Shown here: positions 51,864 to 60,915 of the stretch, piece by piece | How positions within the stretch are numbered: the stretch's first letter is position 1 | How the letters are laid out: each line of letters opens with the position of its first letter | Source of the DNA: Falsigemmobacter faecalis | GTDB taxonomy: Bacteria; Pseudomonadota; Alphaproteobacteria; Rhodobacterales; Rhodobacteraceae | NCBI RefSeq assembly: GCF_003863335.1 | Contig: NZ_RRAZ01000009.1 | Coordinates: 1 to 64,000, forward strand | Reading direction: 5' to 3' | Length of the DNA: 64,000 nt | Position numbers and translations under genes: made by a program | The notes under the pieces: generated by a model | The model's database searches: none | Told to the model about the DNA's origin: nothing | What the model saw: the letters and a program-made list of their open reading frames with translations, nothing else

Positions 51864-52631
51864 TCAGCCTTGCCAGAGTGGCAGCCCATAAAGCGCCGAG
51901 CCTCCGATCACAAGCCACGATCCCACTTTATAGACTTTCACGCGATCCGGCCGGAATAAAAACGACCCGATCGCATTGCCAAGCGCGAAAGGCACCAGAA
52001 GGATCGCCGACAGCGCCACAAGCCCGGCCCCAAGCTGGCCCGTCAGGCCGAGCGAGATCCCCAAAAGCAGATCAACGCTGACCATAAAGATCGTCATCGT
52101 GGCCCGCATCACCTGCACCGGCAACTGACTGGAGAGATAAAAAAGGATCACCGGCGGCCCCGGCAGCGCCGTGGCCCCGCCGAAGATCCCGGCCAGAAAG
52201 CCCACGCCAAGGATTTCGCGAATGCCGCGCCGCCCGCGCCACTGCCAGCCACAGACCAGCGCCGCCACCGTGCTGAGCGCCAGCAGGCTGACACCCCAGC
52301 GAAAGACCAGAGGCTCAATCCAGAAGAGCAGCCAAAGCCCGGCCAGAACGCCCGGGATCAGCGCCAGCCCCAGCCATTTCAGGTCCTGCCAGCGCGCCAG
52401 ACGCATCGCTCCGGGAATATTGGCCAGCGAGCCGATGAGATCCATCACCACCACCACCCCCACCGCCTGCGCAGGAGCCAGCACCGCGCCCGCGAAAGGC
52501 ATGAAGACAAGGCCCGAGCCAAAGCCCGCAAAACCGCGCGTCAGCCCCGCCATAAAGGCCGCACCGATCAGCCAGGACAGACCCGGGGTCTGCGCCGCCA
52601 GCGTGAGATGCGAAAGGAGAATATCAGTCAT
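51864..52631 (-). CDS. TauE/SafE family sulfite/organic anion permease
   Basis: A 255-residue membrane protein with about eight helices. GFAGFGSGLVFMPFAGAVLA and GFLAGIFGGATALPGPPVIL, FYLSSQ are the two family repeats with their Gly-rich motifs. The transported anion cannot be deduced. It lies between yajC (upstream, separated by a terminator) and the Mth938-like gene. Confidence 0.9.
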   Translation of the reverse strand: MTDILLSHLTLAAQTPGLSWLIGAAFMAGLTRGFAGFGSGLVFMPFAGAVLAPAQAVGVVVVMDLIGSLANIPGAMRLARWQDLKWLGLALIPGVLAGLWLLFWIEPLVFRWGVSLLALSTVAALVCGWQWRGRRGIREILGVGFLAGIFGGATALPGPPVILFYLSSQLPVQVMRATMTIFMVSVDLLLGISLGLTGQLGAGLVALSAILLVPFALGNAIGSFLFRPDRVKVYKVGSWLVIGGSALYGLPLWQG

Positions 52632-52714
52632 GGCCCCGTCCCGTCGCCGCGCTCTTGGGCCGATCGATGCCAGGCGCGGGCCTGAAATGCAAGCTCTGCG
52701 GGCTGCGGGATATG

Positions 52715-52743
52715 AAAAAGCGCAGCGGCTGTGACCGCTGCGC
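52715..52743 (-). terminator. Terminator of yajC
   Basis: A perfect 9-bp stem GCGCAGCGG/CCGCTGCGC with a 6-base loop is followed on the minus strand by five T. It separates yajC from the TauE/SafE gene. Confidence 0.88.
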
Positions 52744-52768
52744 CCGAAATCTTACGACTGCCAGCCAC

Positions 52769-53095
52769 TCAGGCCGAAGCAGCCTCCGTGCGGCTCAGAA
52801 CCTGCGAGATGGTCGCTTTCAGAACGCGGACTTTCACGCCGTCTGCGATCTCAACTTCGACTTCGCCGTCTTCTTTGACGCGGGTCACTTTGCCGATGAT
52901 GCCGCCCTGGGTCAGAACGCTGTCGCCTTTGCGCAGCGCTTCTACCATGGCGCGGTGCTCTTTCATCTTCTTCTGCTGCGGACGGATCAGCAGGAAATAC
53001 ATGATCCCGAAGATCAGGATCAGCGGCAGAAAGCTGGTCACGGCGCTGGCTGCACCGCCACCGGCGGCCTGAGCGAATGCGGGGGTTGCGAACAT
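52769..53095 (-). CDS. yajC: Sec translocon accessory protein YajC
   Basis: A 108-residue protein with one membrane helix (about 19-39, FLPLILIFGIMYFLLIRPQQ) followed by KKMKEHRAMVEALRKGDSVL and TQGGIIGKVTRVKED, all YajC consensus. The start at 53095 gives the family length. It usually precedes secD-secF, but here a terminator and an unrelated permease gene follow. Confidence 0.95.
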   Translation of the reverse strand: MFATPAFAQAAGGGAASAVTSFLPLILIFGIMYFLLIRPQQKKMKEHRAMVEALRKGDSVLTQGGIIGKVTRVKEDGEVEVEIADGVKVRVLKATISQVLSRTEAASA

Positions 53096-53250
53096 CTGTT
53101 TATGTCCTTTCTGCGGGCTGTGCGGCACCGCCTGGGGGCGGGCCGCTGGCCCGATCTTCAATCTCACTCCGCAGCCCGTAAAGCGCCGCAGGAAAGCGTG
53201 CGAAACCCTAGCGGCAGCCGCGGGCGATGACAAGCAGAGGGCGAGGGGTT

Positions 53251-53691
53251 TTAACCCTGAAAGATCAGCCGTGAAAGCGCCGCCCGGTGATCTTCAGGCA
53301 GCGGCTCGGGGCGGCGCGACAGCCTGCCCGCCCGGACATTGCTGAAGCTCAGATCCGCAAAAGCGCTCGCGTCGTCGTTGCGAAAAAGCCCGATCTGCCA
53401 GCGCACCGAAGAGGTGCCGATCTGCAGCACTTTCAGCCCCGCGCAGACCCGGTCGGGAAATCCGGCCTCGGCGTGAAAGCGGCAGCCGGTCTCGACCACC
53501 ATATTGAGATGCGCAGAGTGGTGCAGATCCAGCAGCCCCTCACGCAGCAGCCATTGATTAACCGCCGTATCCGTCAGCCGGTAATGCACCGTGTTGTTCA
53601 GATGGCCGTAAATATCATTGTCATCCCAGCGAAGCGCGAGCGCCTCAAAGACGGGATAATCCGCGCGCTGCGACGGGGGGAGACGGCTCAT
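53251..53691 (-). CDS. Acyl-CoA thioesterase (4-hydroxybenzoyl-CoA thioesterase-like hotdog fold)
   Basis: A 146-residue hotdog protein. RWDDNDIYGHLNNTVHYRLT contains the D-x-D-x-x-x-H-x-N-N active-site pattern of the YbgC/4HBT group. The start at 53691 was chosen because its ATG overlaps the ribD stop (ATGA), indicating coupling. Natural substrate unknown. It is the last gene of nrdR-ribD-thioesterase. Confidence 0.87.
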   Translation of the reverse strand: MSRLPPSQRADYPVFEALALRWDDNDIYGHLNNTVHYRLTDTAVNQWLLREGLLDLHHSAHLNMVVETGCRFHAEAGFPDRVCAGLKVLQIGTSSVRWQIGLFRNDDASAFADLSFSNVRAGRLSRRPEPLPEDHRAALSRLIFQG

Positions 53692-54791
53692 CCGCGCCGC
53701 CGCCAGCTCTGCCACAGATCACCGCCGATCTGCTGCATCTGCGTCATCTCAAAGCGCGGTGCCTCGCTGAGAGCCGCAACCCCGAGTGCGCCAAGACCCG
53801 CACGGCCGTCTGCTCCCAGCAGCACACCCGCAGTGAAGACCTCTATCTGATCCACAAGATCTGCGCCGATCAGGCCCGCCGCGAAAGCACCGCCGCCCTC
53901 GCAGAACACCCGCGTCAGGCCAAGATCACCCAAAGCCTGCATCAGCGCTTCGGGATCAACAGAGCCGGAAGGTCCTGACGCAACTTCAATAGGTTCCGCG
54001 CCTTTCTTCATCCAGTGGGACCGCGCCTCCTCCGGCGCAGCGGACCCATGGATCAGCAAAAAGCGCCCCTGCGGCAGCGAGGCTTCCATCCGCCCGCCGC
54101 GTGGCAGATCCAGACCGCCCGAGACCACAATCCGCAGCGGCTGGTGGCGGTATCCCGGCAGTCTGAGCGTCAGTTCCGGATCATCCGCCCGCGCGGTTCC
54201 GGCCCCCACCATCACCGCATCATGACCCGCACGCATCAGATGCACCCGGGCGCGGGCCTCCGGTCCGGTGATCCAGCGGCTCTCCCCGCTCGAAGTGGCA
54301 ATCCGCCCATCGAGGCTGAGCGCGAGTTTCAGCGTCAGCATGGGCCGTCCGCGCGTGATGCGCGACAAAAACCCCTCCTGCAGCACCGCAGCCTCGGCCG
54401 CCCTCACCCCCGTCGTGACCGCAATCCCGGCGGCGCGCAGAATGTCATGCCCGCGCCCCGCCACCCGGGGATCGGGGTCCTGCAGCGCCGAGACGACCCG
54501 CGCCACCCCCGCCCGCACCAGGGCTTCCGCACAGGGTCCGGTTTTGCCGGTATGGGCGCAGGGCTCAAGCGTGACATAGGCGGTGGCCCCGCGCGCCGCC
54601 GCTCCGGCCTGGGCGAGCGCCTGAGGCTCGGCATGGGGCCTGCCGCCCGGCGCCGTGGTGCCGCGCCCGAGGATGCGGCCCTCTTTCACAATCACACAGC
54701 CCACGGCGGGATTGGGCCAGGTCAGCCCCAGCCCCCGCCGCGCCATGGCCAGCGCATGCGCCATATGGCGCAGATCCTCATCGCGGCTCAC
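53688..54791 (-). CDS. ribD: Bifunctional riboflavin biosynthesis deaminase/reductase RibD
   Basis: A 367-residue two-domain enzyme. The N-terminal deaminase (about 1-145) has zinc motif HAE (53-55) and [11 protein letters not shown] (C78, C87). The C-terminal reductase (about 150-367) has [20 protein letters not shown] and [12 protein letters not shown]. It catalyses the second and third steps from GTP to riboflavin. The start overlaps the nrdR stop by four bases (ATGA). Other rib genes are outside the window. Confidence 0.96.
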   Translation of the reverse strand: MSRDEDLRHMAHALAMARRGLGLTWPNPAVGCVIVKEGRILGRGTTAPGGRPHAEPQALAQAGAAARGATAYVTLEPCAHTGKTGPCAEALVRAGVARVVSALQDPDPRVAGRGHDILRAAGIAVTTGVRAAEAAVLQEGFLSRITRGRPMLTLKLALSLDGRIATSSGESRWITGPEARARVHLMRAGHDAVMVGAGTARADDPELTLRLPGYRHQPLRIVVSGGLDLPRGGRMEASLPQGRFLLIHGSAAPEEARSHWMKKGAEPIEVASGPSGSVDPEALMQALGDLGLTRVFCEGGGAFAAGLIGADLVDQIEVFTAGVLLGADGRAGLGALGVAALSEAPRFEMTQMQQIGGDLWQSWRRRG

Positions 54792-55270
54792 GTTCGGTCC
54801 GTTCTCTCGTCTTCGCGGGGCTTCGGGCGCAGTTCTGCGACGAAGCGATCAAAATCACCTGCGGCCTGGAAGTTCTTGTAAACACTGGCAAAACGGACAT
54901 AAGCGACCGTGTCGATCCGGGCCAGAGTCTCCATGACAATCTCGCCGATGATATGCGAGGCGATATCGGTTTCGCCCAGGCTTTCCAGTCGCCGCACAAT
55001 GCCTGAGATCAGCTGATCAATCCGCTCGGGCTCAATCGGGCGCTTCTGCATGGCGATGCGGATGGAGCGCTCAAGCTTGGTGCGGTCGAAATCTTCGCGC
55101 CGCCCCGAGGTTTTGACGACCACCAGATCGCGCAGCTGCACCCGCTCATAGGTGGTGAAGCGCCCGCCACAGGCCGGACAGAAACGGCGGCGACGGATCG
55201 AGACGTGGTCTTCTGCAGGACGCGAGTCTTTCACCTGCGTATCGATATGGCCGCAGAACGGGCAACGCAT
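54788..55270 (-). CDS. nrdR: Ribonucleotide reductase repressor NrdR
   Basis: A 160-residue repressor with an N-terminal zinc ribbon (C3, C6, C31, C34) and an ATP-cone domain ([20 protein letters not shown]). It binds NrdR boxes upstream of ribonucleotide reductase genes. It heads the operon with ribD, a common alphaproteobacterial pairing. The C-terminus is enriched in charged residues. Confidence 0.97.
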   Translation of the reverse strand: MRCPFCGHIDTQVKDSRPAEDHVSIRRRRFCPACGGRFTTYERVQLRDLVVVKTSGRREDFDRTKLERSIRIAMQKRPIEPERIDQLISGIVRRLESLGETDIASHIIGEIVMETLARIDTVAYVRFASVYKNFQAAGDFDRFVAELRPKPREDERTDRT

Positions 55271-55395
55271 GAGGGGTCCTTGCTCTCTTTGTATCAGATC
55301 ACAGCACTGCCACCCAGCTTAGCGCGGGGCAGCAGAACTGCTACAACCCGCCATACCATCCCCTGGATATTGTTTCCACCTGTTGCGTATCCGTC

Positions 55396-56085
55396 TCATT
55401 CTGCCAGCGCGCGCAGCACTTTCAACCGTCCAGGCGGGATCCGCGCGGGCTCAAGCGCGGCGAAAACGTGCAGCGTGTTCAACGCCGGATCCGGCACCGC
55501 GTGATCCGAGACCCGCGCCCCAAGCGCCAGATAGCCGCGCAGCAGGGGCGGCAGGACAGGGGCCGCGCCAAGGGGCTGCTGCGGCAATGCCACGGCCCCT
55601 CCCCCCCTGAGACCCGGAGCCCAGTCCTGCGGCGCGAGCGCCGTCTGGCGCAGATAGGCAAGCGCGGGCTCATGGAGGGCCGGATCAGAGCCCGGAAACG
55701 AGGCGCAGCCAAAGAGAGCCGTTGCCCCCCCTTCTTCCGCGGCGCGGGTGATGCCGCCCAGAAGCTGCTGGAGGGTAAAAAGATCGCTCAACTGCGGATC
55801 GAGGCAAAACCGCCCCACCTCCAGACTGCGGGAAAACTTCAGGAAAAACCGTTTCAGATCATAGAATTGCGCGGTGTAACCGGCCTGCCCCTCATCGCCC
55901 TGCCACAGCGTCAGGCGCAGCGTGCCGATCAGATCCTCACCGCGACAAAGCATCAGATGCCGCGCCCGTCCATCCCAGTCGTCCGGCGCGGCAGCATGGC
56001 CAAAAGCCCGCTGCCGCAGGGCGGCGATGGCCCGAAGATCCTCAGGTGAGGCGGCATAGCGCAGGAGCGCGCGCGGTGACGCCAT
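55396..56085 (-). CDS. OlsB-like GNAT N-acyltransferase
   Basis: A 229-residue acyltransferase of the OlsB/ornithine-ACP N-acyltransferase type: DLIGTLRLTL, QFYDLKRFFLKFSRSLEVGR FCLDP, LPPLLRGYLALGARVSDHAV, NTLHVFAALEPARIP. OlsB makes lyso-ornithine lipid from ornithine and 3-hydroxyacyl-ACP. The family pattern is clear, but close relatives of unknown substrate exist and olsA is not adjacent. Pro/Arg-rich segments (QQPLGAAPVLPPLL) precede the last motif. Confidence 0.75.
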   Translation of the reverse strand: MASPRALLRYAASPEDLRAIAALRQRAFGHAAAPDDWDGRARHLMLCRGEDLIGTLRLTLWQGDEGQAGYTAQFYDLKRFFLKFSRSLEVGRFCLDPQLSDLFTLQQLLGGITRAAEEGGATALFGCASFPGSDPALHEPALAYLRQTALAPQDWAPGLRGGGAVALPQQPLGAAPVLPPLLRGYLALGARVSDHAVPDPALNTLHVFAALEPARIPPGRLKVLRALAE

Positions 56086-56184
56086 CAGATCTTCCCCCGA
56101 AAACTTCCCCGCCCCCCTTGTCCGGGGCGCAGTGCCGGGGCCATCTTAGGGGGGATACCCTGCCAGGAACAAGAGAGGCCGGAC

Positions 56185-56580
56185 ATGGACAAAGTGGAAA
56201 AGACAAACGCCGAGTGGCGCGAAGGGCTTTCCGATCTCGCCTATCACGTCACCCGTGAGCACGGCACCGAGCGCCCCTTCACGCATGATAATTTTCCTGA
56301 CACGCCCGGCACTTACCGCTGTGTCTGCTGTGATGCACCGCTGTTTGATCATCTGCAGAAGTTTGAAGCGCATTGCGGCTGGCCGGCTTTTTCTGCGCCG
56401 ATCGAAGAAGAATTGGTCGGCCATACTGTCGATGAGCGCTTCAACATGCGCCGCACCGAAGTGCATTGCGCGCGCTGTGACGCGCATCTGGGTCATGTGT
56501 TTCCTGACGGCCCGCCGCCGACGGGTCTGCGCTACTGCATCAATGGCGTCGCTCTGCGCTTTGAGCCGGAAGAGGCCTGA
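56185..56580 (+). CDS. msrB: Peptide methionine-R-sulfoxide reductase MsrB
   Basis: A 131-residue reductase. Zinc ligands are C46/C49 and C95/C98 (CARCDAHLGHVF), the active-site cysteine C118 in GLRYCING, and C64 in AHCGWPAF as likely resolving cysteine. It repairs R-methionine sulfoxide in proteins. Monocistronic, with no msrA nearby. Confidence 0.96.
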   Translation: MDKVEKTNAEWREGLSDLAYHVTREHGTERPFTHDNFPDTPGTYRCVCCDAPLFDHLQKFEAHCGWPAFSAPIEEELVGHTVDERFNMRRTEVHCARCDAHLGHVFPDGPPPTGLRYCINGVALRFEPEEA

Positions 56581-56620
56581 GGCCGCTTCCGGACTTTAAA
56601 ATCAGGCCGTAATGATCTGA

Positions 56621-57400
56621 TTAAAGGGTATAATTCAGCGCCCCGCCATCCAGAAGGATGTTCTGGCCGATCATGAAACCCACATGCTGCGAGCAGAGGA
56701 AAGCGCAGGTTGCGCCGAACTCTGCCGCAGTACCATAACGCTGCGCCGGGATACCCGCGGCGCGGCGTTTGCGGACCTCCTCCATCGACAGACCCTCGGC
56801 CTTCGAGACCGCGCCGTCGAGCATGATGGCGCGGTCCGTCGCGTGGATCCCCGGCAGAAGATTGTTGATGACCACGCCTTTCGGGGCCACCTGACGCGCG
56901 GTCCCGGCCACAAATCCGGTCAGCCCCGTGCGCGCCGCATTGGACAGGCCGAGGGTGGCAATCGGCGATTTCACCGACTGGCTGGTGATATTGACGACCC
57001 GGCCCCAGCCGCGCTCCATCATCCCCGGCATCAGCGCCTGCATCAGCGCGATCGGCGTCAGCATATTGGCGTCAAGCGCGCGGATGAAATCCTCCCGCGA
57101 CCAGTCGCTCCAGACGCCGGGGGGCGGCCCGCCCGCATTGGTGACCAGGATGTCAATCTGACCGGCCTGCGCCAGAACCCCGGCGCGCCCCGCCTCGGTG
57201 GTGATATCCGCCGCCACAGCCGTCACACGGACGCCAAAGCGCGCATGCAGATCGGCGGCCGTCGCCTCCAGCGCTTCGGCACCGCGGGCGTTCAGCACGA
57301 TATCCACGCCCGCCTCTGCCAGGGCTTCGGCGCAGCCACGTCCCAGGCCCTTTGAACCGGCACAAACCAGCGCCCGTTTTCCCTTAATCCCCAGATCCAT
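56621..57400 (-). CDS. Short-chain dehydrogenase/reductase lacking the usual Tyr-Lys pair
   Basis: A 259-residue Rossmann-fold protein with cofactor motif GSKGLGRG (15-22), ADIT, NAGG and ITSQSVKSPIATLGLSNAAR. Where classical members have S-x12-Y-x3-K, this one reads LGLSNAARTGL, so the catalytic tyrosine and lysine are missing. A subgroup of SDR proteins shares this change. The start at 57400 has GGGGA upstream. Substrate unknown; it may bind NAD(P) with altered chemistry. Confidence 0.82.
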   Translation of the reverse strand: MDLGIKGKRALVCAGSKGLGRGCAEALAEAGVDIVLNARGAEALEATAADLHARFGVRVTAVAADITTEAGRAGVLAQAGQIDILVTNAGGPPPGVWSDWSREDFIRALDANMLTPIALMQALMPGMMERGWGRVVNITSQSVKSPIATLGLSNAARTGLTGFVAGTARQVAPKGVVINNLLPGIHATDRAIMLDGAVSKAEGLSMEEVRKRRAAGIPAQRYGTAAEFGATCAFLCSQHVGFMIGQNILLDGGALNYTL

Positions 57401-57539
57401 CTTTGTCCCCATCTGACTGCCGCGCGTGTTCTCTCGCGCGATTGTCATGACTGTGCCGCATTTCTGCCACCAGAGTGAACGCATTCTCCACTATCAGGGG
57501 GAGATAATTTGCCATCACCGCGCTGTGACGGAGGCTGAA

Positions 57540-58610
57540 GTGTCCTTTAACGCCGATCTGAACGCTTCGCTGACCGATGCTGCACATATTGTGCATGTCT
57601 TTGCAGCAGATGATCTTTTTGTCTCGGCCGGAGCCAATCACGGCGATGGTCTGGGCGAGGGGGAGGCGATCTGCGCGGGCGATATTTATGAACTTGATTC
57701 GGCGGCCCGCCTTCGGCCCCTGGCGCTGGCGCGACCGGGCGTCAGCCGCTCACCCGCGCGGGGTCAAAGGATTGCCGCCGGCTCGCAGATTGGCGCGCCG
57801 GGCGATCCGGTCGCGCTGGCCGGGCGGCTGGTCTTTATGGCGCCGGACGGCCAAAAAGCGGAACTGCTGCTGCTGCGCTGTCACAGTGGCGGGCTGAGCG
57901 GGGCGGCCTCACTTTATGTGCTGCCGCTGTCGCCGCTGACGCCGCGCACCGAATATATGCTGCTGACCTCTGAGCCCGCGCCGGAGGATCTGCGGCTTGC
58001 GGATCTGCTCTGCCTCTCGTTTCATCGCGGCACCCGGGTGATGCGGGCGGATGGCACGGCGGTAACGGTCGAAAGCCTGCGCCCGGGCGAGCGGCTTTTG
58101 ACCCGCGATCACGGCGCGCAACCGCTGCGCTGGATCGGCACCACGACCCTGCGCGCAAGGGGCAGCTTTGCGCCGGTGGTGGTGCCTGCGGGCACGCTCG
58201 GGAATGATGGCGAACTGGTGGTCGGGCCGCACCAGCGGCTTTTTATCTATCAGCGCGACCGCCTGCCAGGGCAGCGGAAGTCAGAGCTTCTGGTCCAGGC
58301 GCGCCATCTGGTCGATGATGAAAAAGTCTATATTCGCGAAGGGGGTTACGCGGAATACTTCAGCCTGGTTTTTGACCGCCATGAGATCATCTATGCCGAA
58401 GGCATCCCGGTTGAGAGCCTGATGGTCAATGACGCAACGCTCGCCGCCATGCCCGCCCCCCTGCGCGCGGAGGTGGAGACGCATCTCCCCGGCCTGACCC
58501 AGGAGCCGCATTTTGGCGAGGCGGCGGGCGAGGGGTTGATCCCCGCCCTGCAAAGCCGCCTGCGCCCCGCTCAGCTACCGAGGGCGCGGGCGATCAGGCC
58601 AAGGGCGTGA
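57540..58610 (+). CDS. Hint (Hedgehog/intein) domain protein
   Basis: A 356-residue protein. A variable N-terminal part (about 1-160) is followed by a Hint domain from about 190 (CLSFHRGTRVMRADGTAVTV, ESLRPGERLLTRDHGAQPLR, WIGTTTL, VGPHQRLFI, EGIPVESLMVND). Such free-standing Hint proteins are common in Rhodobacterales and have no known function. The GTG at 57540, preceded by GGAGG, is chosen over earlier non-family sequence. Its 3' end overlaps the convergent cinA-type gene by 40 bases. Confidence 0.85.
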   Translation: MSFNADLNASLTDAAHIVHVFAADDLFVSAGANHGDGLGEGEAICAGDIYELDSAARLRPLALARPGVSRSPARGQRIAAGSQIGAPGDPVALAGRLVFMAPDGQKAELLLLRCHSGGLSGAASLYVLPLSPLTPRTEYMLLTSEPAPEDLRLADLLCLSFHRGTRVMRADGTAVTVESLRPGERLLTRDHGAQPLRWIGTTTLRARGSFAPVVVPAGTLGNDGELVVGPHQRLFIYQRDRLPGQRKSELLVQARHLVDDEKVYIREGGYAEYFSLVFDRHEIIYAEGIPVESLMVNDATLAAMPAPLRAEVETHLPGLTQEPHFGEAAGEGLIPALQSRLRPAQLPRARAIRPRA

Positions 58611-59047
58611 TCGCAGGCCGCCGCGCGAACGGCGGCACGGCCCAAGGCGCCGAATTCGACCGTTTCGGTCCTCACCCCCCCGCTGTCGGCCAGACCAAAG
58701 CAGACCCGGCCTTCGGGTTTGAACTCTGACCCGCCCGGGCCCGCGATCCCGGTGATCGACACCGCAATCCCCGCCCCCGCCTTGGCGCGCGCACCAGCGG
58801 CCATCTCCAGCGCGACCTCCTCTGAGACCGCGCCAAAGCGCGAAAGGGTCGCTTCCCGCACCGCCAGCATCTCGACTTTGGCGGCGTTCGAATAGGTTAC
58901 AAAGCCGCGCTCAAAGACGTCAGAGGCCCCCGGCACCGAGGTCAGCGCCGCCGAGACCAGCCCTCCGGTGCAGCTTTCCGCCGTGCTCAGCGTCAGCCCC
59001 CGGGCGCGGGCGCGGGCAATCAGATCCGCCAGCAGGGTGTCATCCAT
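58571..59047 (-). CDS. CinA C-terminal-type nicotinamide nucleotide amidase
   Basis: A 158-residue PncC/CinA C-terminal domain protein: STAESCTGGLVSAALTSVPG, FERGFVTYSNAAKVEMLAV, AVSITGIAGPGGSEFKPEGR, VCFGLA. The family deamidates NMN in pyridine nucleotide salvage. The ATG at 59047 overlaps the pgpA end by eight bases. It is last in ispDF-pgpA-cinA. Confidence 0.94.
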   Translation of the reverse strand: MDDTLLADLIARARARGLTLSTAESCTGGLVSAALTSVPGASDVFERGFVTYSNAAKVEMLAVREATLSRFGAVSEEVALEMAAGARAKAGAGIAVSITGIAGPGGSEFKPEGRVCFGLADSGGVRTETVEFGALGRAAVRAAACDHALGLIARALGS

Positions 59048-59543
59048 AAAGGAAAGGCTCCAGCACCGCGTGATAAAGACCGGCAAGGATCACCGATCCG
59101 ATGCCCGCAAAGAGCCCCGCCCAGAGATCATCAAGCATGACCCCCGCCGCATCGCCGCGCCGGTCTGCCCGACCGACCAGCCAGGGCTTGGTGATGTCGA
59201 AAAGCCGGAACAGCAAAAAGGGCACCACAAAGCCCGGCCAGGCCTCCAGCAGCGAAACCCCGTGACGCCAGAGCGGCAGCACGGTGAAACACATCGCCAG
59301 CCACTGCCCCGCGACCTCATCAATCACGATCTCCGAGGGGTCTTTATCCGCCTGCCCCGCAACCGCGCGCGGCACCGCCCAAAAGCCCAGTAGCGTCACC
59401 AGCACCACGCCCAGCGGCAGCAGCAGCGGGTGAAGCCCCTCGACGATCACGATGGCCAGGATGACCGCGACCAGCGATCCCCAGGTGCCCGGCGCAGGCC
59501 GGATCAGCCCGGCATAGCCAAAGGTGGTGATAAAGCGGATCAT
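59040..59543 (-). CDS. pgpA: Phosphatidylglycerophosphatase A
   Basis: A 167-residue membrane phosphatase: [69 protein letters not shown] are the PgpA motifs. It removes phosphate from phosphatidylglycerophosphate in the inner membrane. The ATG at 59543 overlaps the ispDF stop (ATGA). Confidence 0.95.
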   Translation of the reverse strand: MIRFITTFGYAGLIRPAPGTWGSLVAVILAIVIVEGLHPLLLPLGVVLVTLLGFWAVPRAVAGQADKDPSEIVIDEVAGQWLAMCFTVLPLWRHGVSLLEAWPGFVVPFLLFRLFDITKPWLVGRADRRGDAAGVMLDDLWAGLFAGIGSVILAGLYHAVLEPFLYG

Positions 59544-60673
59544 GCGCGCACCAGAAGCGCCGTGGCCTGCGAGGCGATGCCCTCTTCGCGGCCCGTGAAG
59601 CCCAGCTTTTCGGTGGTGGTCGCTTTGACGCTGATCTGCGCCACATCGACGCCCATGATCGCAGCCAGAGCCTGGCGCATGGCCAGTTGATGCGGGCCGA
59701 TCTTCGGGCGCTCGCACATCAGCGTCACATCGCAGTTTGCCAGCTTATAGCCGCGCGCGGCCACCCGCTCCATGGCGTGGCGCAGGAAAATATGGCTTTC
59801 AGCGCCCTTCCACTGCGGGTCCGAGGGCGGGAAATGCGTGCCGATATCGCCCTCCGCCAAAGCGCCATAGATCGCATCGGTCAGCGCATGCATGCCCACA
59901 TCGGCGTCCGAATGGCCCAGCAGCGCCTTGTCATGCGGCAGCCTCACCCCGCAGAGCCAGACGTGGTCCCCTTCGGTAAAGGCATGCACGTCAAAGCCGT
60001 TGCCCATGCGGATATCCATATCGCGTCCTTTCAGAATGCGCCTCGCCCTTGCGAAATCTTCGGGCCAGGTCAGCTTCAGATTATCCTCATCCCCATCGAC
60101 AATCGCAATGGTGAGGCCGGCGTCCCGCGCCACCTGCACATCATCCGTGGCCCCGCCCGGATGGCCCGCATGGGCGGCGCAGATCGCCTCGTAGCGGAAG
60201 GCCTGCGGGGTCTGGGCGCGAAAAAGCCCATCGCGGCGCTCGGTGCCGCTGACCTCGCCGTCGCGCCCGCGCCAGAGGCTGTCGGTCACCGCCAGGGCCG
60301 GGGCGGCACCAGGGCCACGCAGCAGCGCCTGGCGCAGGCGGTCTATCATGGCCGCGCCGGGGAAAGGCCGCGCGCCGTCGTGAATATAGACGGTCTCCGG
60401 CGCTTCGCCTTTCAGCGCCGCAAGCCCCGCCTGCACCGAATCGGCGCGCTCGGGGCCTGTGGTCGCCACGAGGATGCAGCCCGGGGGAATATCCGCCCGC
60501 GTCAGATCCTCGGGATGCAGCACCAGCACAACGCGCGACAGCCCCGCCGCGCGCAGCGCATCCACCGCATGGGCCAGCACCGGCTGCCCCGCGAGATCGC
60601 GCCACTGCTTGGGGATCCCCCCGCCCATGCGGCTGCCCCGTCCGGCTGCGACAATAATGGCGGCCTCACGCAT
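59540..60673 (-). CDS. ispDF: Bifunctional isoprenoid biosynthesis enzyme IspDF
   Basis: A 377-residue fusion. The N-terminal IspD cytidylyltransferase (about 1-215) has [27 protein letters not shown] and [11 protein letters not shown]. The C-terminal IspF 2C-methyl-erythritol-2,4-cyclodiphosphate synthase starts near residue 219 ([41 protein letters not shown]). It supplies steps 3 and 5 of the MEP pathway. The fusion is usual in alphaproteobacteria. The start at 60673 has GGAGCG upstream; the frame is open further 5' without family sequence. Confidence 0.96.
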   Translation of the reverse strand: MREAAIIVAAGRGSRMGGGIPKQWRDLAGQPVLAHAVDALRAAGLSRVVLVLHPEDLTRADIPPGCILVATTGPERADSVQAGLAALKGEAPETVYIHDGARPFPGAAMIDRLRQALLRGPGAAPALAVTDSLWRGRDGEVSGTERRDGLFRAQTPQAFRYEAICAAHAGHPGGATDDVQVARDAGLTIAIVDGDEDNLKLTWPEDFARARRILKGRDMDIRMGNGFDVHAFTEGDHVWLCGVRLPHDKALLGHSDADVGMHALTDAIYGALAEGDIGTHFPPSDPQWKGAESHIFLRHAMERVAARGYKLANCDVTLMCERPKIGPHQLAMRQALAAIMGVDVAQISVKATTTEKLGFTGREEGIASQATALLVRA

Positions 60674-60915
60674 CTTCGCGCTCCTGTCCTGCGGCTTTGC
60701 GCCTGTGCTATGCTGCGGGCGGCGCTCTGTCCACCTCAGGCGGCAGGCAGGGCGCCGCCGATTTTTCGCGCTACGCTCATTTTTCGTGCATTTGCCCGCT
60801 TTTTGCGCCAAATCGACAGGCAATTGCCTGCATTGCAGGAAAAATACCCCTCTTCTGCATGGACGGCCCTGCCGCGCCTGCATACCCAAAACTCATTCGC
60901 ACAAGGATCAGGCAG

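Noticed and set aside
56594-56626. AT-rich inverted repeat (ATCAG/CTGAT with TTTAA/TTAAA flanks) between msrB and the SDR gene
   Set aside because: Could be a weak bidirectional terminator, but stem stability looks low, so it is not called.
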